Shown here: in pieces, positions 7,615 to 14,802 of the stretch
How the letters are laid out: the number at the start of each line of letters is the position of its first letter
Numbering within the stretch: the stretch's first letter is position 1
DNA from: MWCM01 sp964558315
GTDB taxonomy: Bacteria > Patescibacteriota > UBA1384 > XYA2-FULL-43-10
Length of the DNA: 59,272 bases
Reading direction: 5' to 3'
Assembly: GCA_964558315.1 (NCBI GenBank)
Contig: CAZLCL010000003.1
Span: 1-59,272 of the forward strand
Notes under the pieces: model-generated
Databases searched by the model: none
What the model saw: the letters and a program-made list of their open reading frames with translations, nothing else
Told to the model about the DNA's origin: nothing
Position numbers and translations under genes: made by a program

Positions 7615-7626
7615 TACTATATAGTA
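7615..7626. promoter_or_regulatory. Palindrome upstream of fur-type gene, possible operator
   Basis: TACTATATAGTA, a perfect inverted repeat ending six bases upstream of the ATG, set in AT-rich DNA. Fur-family boxes are AT-rich palindromes and are often autoregulatory, so an operator is a reasonable guess. Confidence 0.4.
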
Positions 7627-7724
7627 GTGATTATTATCTGTCAATAGCAATAAATAAAAGACATTTATTAAATGCCTTCAAAATTTTTATCTTACCAAGG
7701 TAAGTGGCGGAGAGGGCGGGATTT

Positions 7725-7824
7725 NNNNNNNNNNNNNNNNNNNNNNNNNNNNNNNNNNNNNNNNNNNNNNNNNNNNNNNNNNNNNNNNNNNNNNNNNNNN
7801 NNNNNNNNNNNNNNNNNNNNNNNN
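7725..7824. other. Assembly gap (100 N), flanks overlap by 55 bp
   Basis: The 55 bases before the gap (7670-7724) are identical to the 55 bases after it (7825-7879). The contigs almost certainly overlap, and the true sequence would be 155 bases shorter. Confidence 0.93.
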
Positions 7825-7859
7825 AAATGCCTTCAAAATTTTTATCTTACCAAGGTAAG

Positions 7860-7978
7860 TGGCGGAGAGGGCGGGATTTCGAGCGCTTCGCTTACAAAAA
7901 CCCACGGTTTTTGTTATTTTCCTCCAGCGGGAAAACAGCTGTTTTCCCGACCCCTTTCGTGTTCGAATCCCTAGCCAT
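7860..7978. repeat. tRNA-end-flanked hairpin element, copy 2
   Basis: About 119 bases, homologous to 6135-6257. The left end closely resembles the 3' end of the neighbouring tRNA-Ser read on the minus strand. Hairpins AAAAACC-cac-GGTTTTT and an 11-bp-armed palindrome centred on CAGCTG follow, then GTGTTCGAATCCC. Both stems keep pairing although bases differ from copy 1. Confidence 0.65.
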
Positions 7979-8010
7979 AAATTTGCAGCTATTTCATAGC
8001 AACAAACTTA

Positions 8011-8100
8011 TGGCGGAGAGGGAGGGATTCGAACCCTCGATAACCTTGCGGCTATACACGCTTTCCAAGCGTGCGCACTAGACCACTATGCGACCTCTCC
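8011..8100 (-). tRNA. tRNA-Ser (anticodon GGA)
   Basis: A 90-nt class II tRNA. The acceptor stem GGAGAGG pairs with CCTCTCC, followed by discriminator G and an encoded CCA. The anticodon loop CTTGGAAAG gives GGA, reading UCC/UCU. A long variable arm (TAGCCGCAAGGTTA) and a T-loop GTTCGAATC are present. It is the only complete tRNA seen in the window. Antisense frames over it give a spurious protein starting MAEREGFEPS. Confidence 0.96.
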
Positions 8101-8107
8101 CAAAAAA

Positions 8108-8491
8108 CTAAGATGCTTGCTGATCTCCGGCAATTGATGGCCACCTGACATTTATTGCACAGCAGTCACTGATAACCTCCCAGCTGTGTGCAACACCGGC
8201 ATTGTATAAAACATAATCCCCTTCTTTTGATAAAACTACATCCGTATTCTCATTTGGGAAATAAAACTTAAACTCTACTTTTAATAAAATAAAGGGGGTT
8301 GCCTGAACATTTTTGGCAAGCTCAAGCTTTTTCTCGCCCTTTAAATGACTTGACCACTTTACTTCCAAATCTTCAGAATGCAGTAACGATCCTTTATCCA
8401 TAAAATAACCAATTATCCAGCCTCGATGATTACTTTTCTCCGCTTCACAATTGCCTTTAATAATTTGTGGGCTAATGTTTTCCATAGGCAT
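8108..8491 (-). CDS. Cupin-like hypothetical protein
   Basis: A 127-residue protein that looks like a single small beta-barrel domain. Alternating hydrophobic strands (FILLKVEFKFYF, GDYVLYNAGVAHSWEVI, CCAINVRWPS) suggest a cupin fold. The usual metal-binding HxH is absent; one histidine remains in VAHSW. Function is unknown; cupins range from sugar-phosphate enzymes to ligand-binding proteins. No clear ribosome site precedes the ATG. It lies just upstream of tRNA-Ser on the same strand, separated by seven bases. Confidence 0.62.
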   Translation of the reverse strand: MPMENISPQIIKGNCEAEKSNHRGWIIGYFMDKGSLLHSEDLEVKWSSHLKGEKKLELAKNVQATPFILLKVEFKFYFPNENTDVVLSKEGDYVLYNAGVAHSWEVISDCCAINVRWPSIAGDQQAS

Positions 8492-8532
8492 ATAATAGCA
8501 AAAATATGCGTTATTATAAAGACAAAATGGAA

Positions 8533-8563
8533 AGCCGAGACTGTTACGCCTCGGACCTCGGCT
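8533..8563 (-). terminator. GC-rich hairpin after the 41-residue basic gene
   Basis: On the minus strand AGCCGAG...CTCGGCT forms a stem ending in TTTCCATTTTG, 21 bases after the stop at 8584. It is probably the gene's own terminator, though the T-tract is weak. Confidence 0.5.
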
Positions 8564-8583
8564 CTCCCTCCCTTCAGCTCTTC

Positions 8584-8709
8584 TTATTGCGATCGCTTAC
8601 TCTTCCGTGGTTTCCTGACCTTCCGGCTCCCCTTGCCCCGTTCTGGCACCCAGCCCTTCTTCCTCTTCGCCCGAGTGGCCTTTCCCCCGTTACTACCGTG
8701 AGACGCCAT
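8584..8709 (-). CDS. 41-residue GC-rich basic orphan protein
   Basis: ATG at 8709 is preceded by GGAGGAGGTG eight bases upstream, one of the strongest ribosome sites in the window. The 41-residue product is extremely basic (RAKRKKGWVPERGKG, then KVRKPRKSKRSQ) and has no hydrophobic core, so it probably binds nucleic acid or is disordered. Codon composition is far richer in G and C than neighbouring genes. A hairpin follows the stop. I recognise no family. It shares its style (strong SD, high GC, private hairpin) with the orphan genes at 23730-24875 and 40658-41185. It could be a foreign small gene; a ribosomal-protein-like peptide is an alternative. Confidence 0.6.
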   Translation of the reverse strand: MASHGSNGGKATRAKRKKGWVPERGKGSRKVRKPRKSKRSQ

Positions 8710-8779
8710 CTTTGGCACCTCCTCCCATACATAATCAAGACAAAATCATCTTAACAGATATTATGATTTATTCAAATCG

Positions 8780-8825
8780 GTAGTAATAAAAACACCTCTT
8801 TTGCAAGAGGTGTTTTTATTACTAC
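8780..8825. terminator. Strong bidirectional terminator after ppsA
   Basis: A perfect 21-bp stem with a TTGC loop; the arms end in CACCTCTT/AAGAGGTG flanked by A- and T-rich tails. It works as an intrinsic terminator in either orientation and lies 24 bases after the ppsA stop. Confidence 0.9.
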
Positions 8826-8848
8826 GATCTATCTACTTAGCTAAATTT

Positions 8849-11200
8849 TTATCTGTCAATAATATTCTTGAGCATAATGCGTTTCTCGACCGAAGCGATG
8901 AGCTTACGTGTAGGCATAATCATATCCGGGGTAACGGATACGCTAGTGGTGCCAGCTTTTACCATCATCTCGGTAATCTCCGGGTAAACGCTAGGCGCTT
9001 GGCCACAAATAGAACAGGTAATGTTGCGGCGGCGACAGGTCTTGATAACGTATTCTATAGAAAGCTGGACAGATTCATCTCTCTCGTCAAATATTTTGGC
9101 TAGCTCTTCGTTGTCTCTATCGGCTCCGAGTGTTAACTGAGTTAAATCATTTGAGCCTATTGAGATGCCGTCTATGCCGATATCAATAAATTTCTCAAGA
9201 AGTATTACATTAGAAGGGATTTCGCACATCATCCAGAGTTTAAAGTCTGGACCACGATAAAGGCCTGCATCCTCTACCAATCTCTTGCACTGACGCATCT
9301 CTTCTAGCGTGCGAGTAAAAGGAATCATAATCCAAAGATTTTTTAAATCATATTCATCGCGCACTTTTTTTATAGCTTGCAATTCTAGGCCAAACAGATC
9401 TGGTTCTTTGATGTAGCGTGAAGCGCCCCTGTAGCCAATCATTGGATTATTTTCTTGCGGCTCGTATTTATCCCCGCCCTTTAAGTTGCGATATTCGTTG
9501 GTTTTAAAATCGGTAGCGCGATAAACAACCGGACGAGGCGAAAAAGCCTCGGCAAAGGTGCGCAAGCCATCTGCCAATTTATCTACATATTCAGACCCTC
9601 TACCAGCATCTACCATCGCTCTGGGATGTTCGCCCATCTCGGCTATCATAAATTCAGCGCGCAATAATCCAACTCCGTCAACAGGCATTGCGGCAATTTT
9701 TTCAGCCAAATGTGGCTCGGCCAAATTAACATAGACTTTTGTGCCAGTCACCATAGCCTCTTCAGAATAGGCAGGATTGCCGGGACGCGCCGCTCCATCG
9801 ACTTGCTCTGGCGTATGTTTCTCGGCAACTTTACCTTGATAAACTAAACCTTTGGCTCCATCAACCGATATCATTTGGCCCTGTTTTAATGCATTAGTTG
9901 CGGTTCCCGTGCCTACTACGCAAGGAATACCTAGTTCACGAGAAACAATGGCGGCATGACAAGTTCGCCCCCCAGTATCTGTAACAATGCCAGCGGCGCG
10001 GCGCATGGCAGGCACAAAATCAGGAGTAGTCATCTCTGTAACTAACACATCTCCCTCAAGCACTTTATCTATTTCGCTTGGGCTATGAATGATTTTAACC
10101 GGGCCAAAGGCTAAACCTAAAGAAGCGGCGGCACCTTTTAAAATAACCTCGGCTTTATCGGGGGCTACAGCAGTGGAGTCACTTTGTTGACCACCTTGAG
10201 TTTGATTGCTAGCTTCGCCATCCTTTTTATCCAATGTGGTAATAGGACGGGACTGCACAAAATAAACTTTTCCATTTTCGATTGCCCACTCGGTATCTTG
10301 TGGTTTTCCGTAATGTTGCTCTATTTTAATGCCGATCTTTGCTAACTCAAGTATTGAATCATCGAATAATATTTTGGGTGCGTTTTGCAAATTTTTAGGC
10401 ACATTAACATGTTTATCCCCGCCTTTTGGATTTCGAACTATCTTCCACTCCTGTGAATTGATTTCTTTATCTAAAATAGTTAAGTTGCTCTTATCTACCA
10501 CATACCTATCGGGAGTGACCGAACCAGACACAATAGCTTCGCCCAAACCATACCCCGCTTCAATAACCAGATGGTTAGGATCTAAGCCTACAGGGTCAAC
10601 TGTGAACATAATACCGGAAACATCGGACTGCACCATAAGCTGAACCGGCACAGCGATACCAACCTTCATGTGTTCAAATTTATTAATCGTTCGATAATAG
10701 ATAGCCCTAGCTTCGAATAATGATGCATAACACTTTTGAACTGCATCTACTACCTCTGCTTGGCCTTGAATATTTAGATATGTCGCCTGTTGGCCGGCGA
10801 ATGAAGCATCTGGCAAGTCCTCTGCCGTAGCGCTAGAACGAACAGCAACAGGGAACCCGCCCAATTTTGCATAAAATTCTTTAACATCTTTGGCGATCTC
10901 TTGAGGCATATCCGAAGACATGATCTTTTTCTTTATCTCCCTCGAGATGGCATTTAATTTTTTGCTATCTTCCGGATCGAGCCCCTTTAGCTCTTTCTCG
11001 ATAAAATTCCTTATGCCGGTTTTTTCCACAAAGTAATAATAAGCATCGGCAGTAACCACAAAACCGTTGGGAATCGGTATCCCAGCGTTTTTTAGTTCAC
11101 CCAGATTAGCCCCTTTACCGCCTGCAATAGGAATATCCGTTTTTCTTAAATCAGCAAACCACTTAACAAAATCGCTACCGCTTTGTTTTGCTTTTGTCAT
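8849..11200 (-). CDS. ppsA: Phosphoenolpyruvate synthase
   Basis: A 783-residue PEP synthase converting pyruvate + ATP + water to PEP + AMP + Pi. The order is canonical: an N-terminal ATP-grasp domain (GGKGANLGELKNAGIPIPNGF; AVRSSATAEDLPDASFAGQQ), the swivelling phosphohistidine domain with the catalytic His in TDTGGRTCHAAIVSREL, and a C-terminal PEP/pyruvate TIM barrel (GVGLLRAEFM, ENNPMIGYRGASRY, CSICGQAPS with the catalytic Cys). Length is near the family norm. The ATG at 11200 is preceded by GAGGAGGGGCAGTG; an overlapping GTG one codon earlier is possible. It can run gluconeogenically and sits one gene from pyruvate kinase. Confidence 0.95.
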   Translation of the reverse strand: MTKAKQSGSDFVKWFADLRKTDIPIAGGKGANLGELKNAGIPIPNGFVVTADAYYYFVEKTGIRNFIEKELKGLDPEDSKKLNAISREIKKKIMSSDMPQEIAKDVKEFYAKLGGFPVAVRSSATAEDLPDASFAGQQATYLNIQGQAEVVDAVQKCYASLFEARAIYYRTINKFEHMKVGIAVPVQLMVQSDVSGIMFTVDPVGLDPNHLVIEAGYGLGEAIVSGSVTPDRYVVDKSNLTILDKEINSQEWKIVRNPKGGDKHVNVPKNLQNAPKILFDDSILELAKIGIKIEQHYGKPQDTEWAIENGKVYFVQSRPITTLDKKDGEASNQTQGGQQSDSTAVAPDKAEVILKGAAASLGLAFGPVKIIHSPSEIDKVLEGDVLVTEMTTPDFVPAMRRAAGIVTDTGGRTCHAAIVSRELGIPCVVGTGTATNALKQGQMISVDGAKGLVYQGKVAEKHTPEQVDGAARPGNPAYSEEAMVTGTKVYVNLAEPHLAEKIAAMPVDGVGLLRAEFMIAEMGEHPRAMVDAGRGSEYVDKLADGLRTFAEAFSPRPVVYRATDFKTNEYRNLKGGDKYEPQENNPMIGYRGASRYIKEPDLFGLELQAIKKVRDEYDLKNLWIMIPFTRTLEEMRQCKRLVEDAGLYRGPDFKLWMMCEIPSNVILLEKFIDIGIDGISIGSNDLTQLTLGADRDNEELAKIFDERDESVQLSIEYVIKTCRRRNITCSICGQAPSVYPEITEMMVKAGTTSVSVTPDMIMPTRKLIASVEKRIMLKNIIDR

Positions 11201-11320
11201 CACTGCCCCTCCTCAATTTTCATTTAAAATACGTTATTAGAATTATAACTAATAATGACCACTAACTCAAACCTGCCAAGAAATTCCTTGACCTTTTGAT
11301 TATTATATCATATTTTAATT

Positions 11321-12349
11321 TTACAATAAAATTTTTCTATTGTTAATATAATCTTCAGTTTCTTCGGCGATTTTAGACATAATGCTAAGGGCTTTCAAAG
11401 GATAACTGCCAACTGCTGTTTCGTTAGAAAGCATAACTGCACTTGTGCCATCCATGATGGCGTTTGCGATATCCGAAACTTCGGCCCTGGTAGGATAAGG
11501 GAATTTGACCATAGAATCTAACATCTGTGTAGCAGTGATAACCGGCTTACCAGCATATCTAGTTTTATTAATAATCTCTTTTTGCAATAGGGGTAGTCTC
11601 TCGATCGGAGTTTCTATACCTAAATCCCCCCTTGCCACCATTATTGCGTCAGACAGTTCAATAATTTCATTTAAATTTTTTATGGCCTGACCCGTCTCAA
11701 TTTTCGAAATAATCTTGGGGCCTTTCTCTCCGAGCAAATGTCTTAACAGCTCTAAGTCTTCCCTTCCAGATACAAAGGAGAGAGCCACATAATCAAACTT
11801 CATCTTTTTGGCAAATTCTATGTCTTCTTTATCTTTATCTGTAATAGCGCTAGTAGTTGTTTTTGTTAAAGGTAAATTTACGCCTTTATTAGAATAAAGC
11901 ACTCCTCCTCGAATAATTTTTGCTTCGATTTTATGCTGGCAAACTTTTATGACATAGGCTTCCATATTACCGTTGTCGAGCAAAATTATATCTTTAGGTT
12001 TCACATCTTGGTGAAGATAGGGGTCTTTTATGACGATTTCATCTTTTTTGATATCTTTACACACGTGAGTTGTAAATTTTACCTTTTCGCCATCTTGCAA
12101 AACTCGGCCATCTGTCGGTAGATGGCCAACCCGAATACGTGGACCTTGCAAATCGGCTAAAATTTTTATTTTTTTACCAAAAGTAGAATATTTTTTAATC
12201 AAATTGAAACGTTTTTCAAAAGTTTCGTGAACATCGTGAGAACAATTAAAACGGGCTACATCCATACCGCCTTTGATTAACTTTTTAATCATCTCGGGGC
12301 TTTCTGTTTTGGGTCCGACAGTCACGACTATCTGAGTTTTTCTTGTCAT
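11321..12349 (-). CDS. pyk: Pyruvate kinase, short form lacking the C-terminal domain
   Basis: A 342-residue pyruvate kinase. It shows KTQIVVTVGPKTESPEMIKKLI, RFNCSHD, the B-domain segment, ISKIETGQAIKNLNEII, VARGDLGIE and TATQMLDSM, so the catalytic TIM barrel and lid are complete. It makes ATP and pyruvate from PEP and ADP. The usual C-terminal allosteric domain of about 120 residues is absent; the protein ends shortly after SNETAVGSYPLKAL. No remnant appears downstream, so this is a short form rather than a frameshift. Allosteric control by sugar phosphates is therefore unlikely. Confidence 0.92.
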   Translation of the reverse strand: MTRKTQIVVTVGPKTESPEMIKKLIKGGMDVARFNCSHDVHETFEKRFNLIKKYSTFGKKIKILADLQGPRIRVGHLPTDGRVLQDGEKVKFTTHVCKDIKKDEIVIKDPYLHQDVKPKDIILLDNGNMEAYVIKVCQHKIEAKIIRGGVLYSNKGVNLPLTKTTTSAITDKDKEDIEFAKKMKFDYVALSFVSGREDLELLRHLLGEKGPKIISKIETGQAIKNLNEIIELSDAIMVARGDLGIETPIERLPLLQKEIINKTRYAGKPVITATQMLDSMVKFPYPTRAEVSDIANAIMDGTSAVMLSNETAVGSYPLKALSIMSKIAEETEDYINNRKILL

Positions 12350-12397
12350 ATTAAATCCAAATTGCTAAATATAAAAAACAATAGTATCATTTTTAAG

Positions 12398-12856
12398 CTA
12401 CTTTAGCAACTTAATTGATACGGCAGAGATAATTTCGTAACTAAAACCCTGACGGGCAAGTTTAGACATAAGTTTATTTTTTAAATCAAATTTACTCTGG
12501 AATCTTGAGCGATTCTTATCAAGCCATTTTTGAGCTAACTCCTCGGCTCTTAGAAAAAATTGATCGAAAGAAATTCCGCTTAAGACAGATTTTATAATTT
12601 CTTCTTTTATTCCTCGCCTTCTTAACTCAAAATTTAGCCTAATTTCACCCCTAGAATAATTGTTTTTACAGTAGTTTTCGGCATATCTCTTGTCATTTAT
12701 TAGATTTTTTTGTTTGAGATAGCTAATTGTCTCAATAGCTTCTTGATTTTGAGTTCCACGCAGAAGCAATTTTTTAATTAGTTCAGCCTCAGAATAATCT
12801 TTTTTTGATAACAGTTTCAAACAATATTTTAATGAAAAAGATATTTTGTTAGTAAT
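12398..12856 (-). CDS. recX: RecX-family regulator of RecA
   Basis: A RecX-like all-helical protein that modulates RecA filaments. Features include KYCLKLLSKKDYSEAELIKKLLLRG, ISYLKQKNLINDKRYAENYCKN, FELRRRGI and LMSKLARQGFSYEII. It lies directly downstream of recA on the same strand, the classical arrangement. The start is unusual: the nearest ordinary codon is a TTG at 12871 without a ribosome site, whereas an ATT at 12856 has AGGAG five bases upstream and opens the family-like N-terminus ITNKISFSLKYC. I list the ATT start (152 residues); TTG would add five residues. Confidence 0.85.
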   Translation of the reverse strand: MTNKISFSLKYCLKLLSKKDYSEAELIKKLLLRGTQNQEAIETISYLKQKNLINDKRYAENYCKNNYSRGEIRLNFELRRRGIKEEIIKSVLSGISFDQFFLRAEELAQKWLDKNRSRFQSKFDLKNKLMSKLARQGFSYEIISAVSIKLLK

Positions 12857-12948
12857 TTTTTCTCCTAACAAAGAAAAAATAATTAAAAAAGTGCAATAAC
12901 TTCTTAATTAATCTTTTTTAGAGCTAATAATAATTGTTAAAAGAATTA

Positions 12949-13998
12949 TTAATCGGTATTATCTGCTTTGGTTTTGACGGCTTCGAGAATCTTTTTTTTA
13001 ATTTCAGCAGAAATCTTGGGATTTTGTTTTAAAAACTCTCTCGCCCCCTCTTTACCTTGACCTAGCTTTTCCTCTCCATATGATATCCATGAACCAGCTT
13101 TTTCTATGATACCGTATTCAACACCAAGATCGATTATCTCTCCATACTCATCTATTCCTTGCGCAAACATAATATCAAACTCTGCCGTTTTGAATGGAGG
13201 AGCAACTTTATTTTTAACTACTTTTACCACAACATGATTGCCTACCTGATCATCTCCCTTCTTCAACACAGCCTTACGCCTTATCTCCAAACGAACAGAA
13301 GAGTAAAATTTTAAGGCATTACCCCCTGTTGTTGTCTCAGGATTGCCAAACATCACTCCTATCTTCATTCGGATTTGATTGATAAAGATTAAAACCGTTT
13401 TAGATTTTGAAACCGCTCCAGTTAATTTTCGTAAAGCTTGGCTCATAAGCCTTGCTTGCACACCCATCATAGAATCGCCCATTTCGCCTTCGATCTCCGC
13501 TCTCGGCACTAAAGCCGCTACAGAATCTATTACAATCACATCTAAAGCATTCGATCGAACCAATGTTTCGGTGATTTCCAAAGCCTGCTCACCTGTATCC
13601 GGCTGTGATATTAATAACGAGCTCATATCAACACCTATCTTTTTCGCGTATTCTGGGTCAAAAGCGTGTTCAGCATCAATAAAAGCGGCATTCCCTCCGT
13701 TTTTTTGTGATTCAGCTACAATATGCATTGCCAATGTAGTCTTACCACTTGATTCCGGCCCATATATTTCGATTACCCTACCGCGAGGAACGCCCCTAAC
13801 ACCTAAAGCAATATCAAGCGCAAGAGAGCCGGTAGGAATTGTTTCTACATTCAGTCTTAAACTTTGATCCATGCTCATAATGGCACCCTTGCCAAACTGT
13901 TTTTCAATAGTTAACAAGGCTGATTTTAACGCTTCAGTTCTACCTTCATTTTGATTTTGCAGATTTTTATTTTCCTGTTTTTCAGCCTTCTTCGTCAT
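12949..13998 (-). CDS. recA: Recombinase RecA
   Basis: A 349-residue RecA, the strand-exchange ATPase of homologous recombination. The Walker A motif GPESSGKTT is at about residues 80-88. Further motifs are FIDAEHAFDPEYAKKIGVD, VIVIDSVAALVPRAEIEGEMGD, INQIRMKIGVMFGNPETTTGGNALKFY (L2 region) and a C-terminal domain with EFLKQNP. The ATG at 13998 is chosen because AAGGAG lies six bases upstream; a longer frame to 14046 lacks one. The N-terminal extension (EKQENKNLQNQNE) is somewhat longer than usual. recX follows. Confidence 0.98.
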   Translation of the reverse strand: MTKKAEKQENKNLQNQNEGRTEALKSALLTIEKQFGKGAIMSMDQSLRLNVETIPTGSLALDIALGVRGVPRGRVIEIYGPESSGKTTLAMHIVAESQKNGGNAAFIDAEHAFDPEYAKKIGVDMSSLLISQPDTGEQALEITETLVRSNALDVIVIDSVAALVPRAEIEGEMGDSMMGVQARLMSQALRKLTGAVSKSKTVLIFINQIRMKIGVMFGNPETTTGGNALKFYSSVRLEIRRKAVLKKGDDQVGNHVVVKVVKNKVAPPFKTAEFDIMFAQGIDEYGEIIDLGVEYGIIEKAGSWISYGEEKLGQGKEGAREFLKQNPKISAEIKKKILEAVKTKADNTD

Positions 13999-14049
13999 CT
14001 TGCTCTCCTTGTTTTGATATAATAAACTATTCTTTTTTATAAACACGCT

Positions 14050-14766
14050 TTACATGCCGTTATTTGGGATTTCAGTCCGTGCTTTGGCGGACTGTGGTTT
14101 ATATTCCAGAGTATAAGTTATGGTTTTTTGTTTTTCCGCTTTGTTAATTGATTTAATTGAAATAATATTGATACCCGGTAACATTCTGTAATCAACCGAG
14201 AAAGATCCATCACCAGCGACTTGAATTTTCTGCTCATTAACATAGACATCGGCTTGCTGACTAGTGTTGCCGGCGATTTCGATGCTTTCACTCTCAATAA
14301 TTGAGTTATTGGTAGGTTCAGAGATTATAAGATCAGGTGTAGCGGCAAATCCGTAAATTTGCATAAAAAGGTAACAAAACATGCCTATTACAGTCAAAGA
14401 TATAAAAATCGGAGCAAATATTTTGGGCGTGATAATATATTTTACTTCCCTAAAAGATTTATTAGGAGAAATGATATTTTCTGCCTCTAGATGATAATGT
14501 GATTTTTGTCTTAAAAAATCATCAAGAGATTTCTTTTCGTTTAAACCTAAAAATTTTGCGTATCTAACCACAAATCCCTTTGTATATGCATCGGCTGGTA
14601 AATTTATATAGTCATCATTTTCAAGAGCATTTAAATATTTTGATCTAATTTTTGTCTGAATTTCGGCTTCAACTATCTCCAACTTAAGACGCTTCCTGGC
14701 TCTTTTTAGACGACTGCCTAAAGTTACTGTTTTTTTTATTTTTCTTAAAGAAAATCCCGCTGTCAT
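14050..14766 (-). CDS. RodZ-like HTH membrane protein
   Basis: A 238-residue protein with an N-terminal helix-turn-helix of the RodZ/HTH_25 type (LGSRLKRARKRLKLEIVEAEIQTKI, YLNALENDDYINLPADAYTKGFVVRYAKFLGL), one transmembrane helix (IFAPIFISLTVIGMFCYLF) and an extracytoplasmic beta domain (IISEPTNNSIIESESIEIAGN...). RodZ links MreB to the cell-wall machinery in rod-shaped cells; whether this protein does so here is inferred only from architecture. The start at 14766 has GGAG just upstream. It lies between ftsK and recA. Confidence 0.82.
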   Translation of the reverse strand: MTAGFSLRKIKKTVTLGSRLKRARKRLKLEIVEAEIQTKIRSKYLNALENDDYINLPADAYTKGFVVRYAKFLGLNEKKSLDDFLRQKSHYHLEAENIISPNKSFREVKYIITPKIFAPIFISLTVIGMFCYLFMQIYGFAATPDLIISEPTNNSIIESESIEIAGNTSQQADVYVNEQKIQVAGDGSFSVDYRMLPGINIISIKSINKAEKQKTITYTLEYKPQSAKARTEIPNNGM

Positions 14767-14802
14767 AATCTCCAATTTGTCTTAGCTGACTTAACAAAAT
14801 TG

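Noticed and set aside
7672..8081. Open frames giving proteins such as MAEREGFEPSI... on the plus strand
   Set aside because: They are antisense to tRNA-Ser or lie in the tRNA-like repeat and run through Ns; this is a well-known type of false ORF.
11230..11320. Frameshift remnant of the pyruvate kinase C-terminal domain
   Set aside because: The 90 bases downstream are AT-rich spacer with no domain-like translation in any frame.
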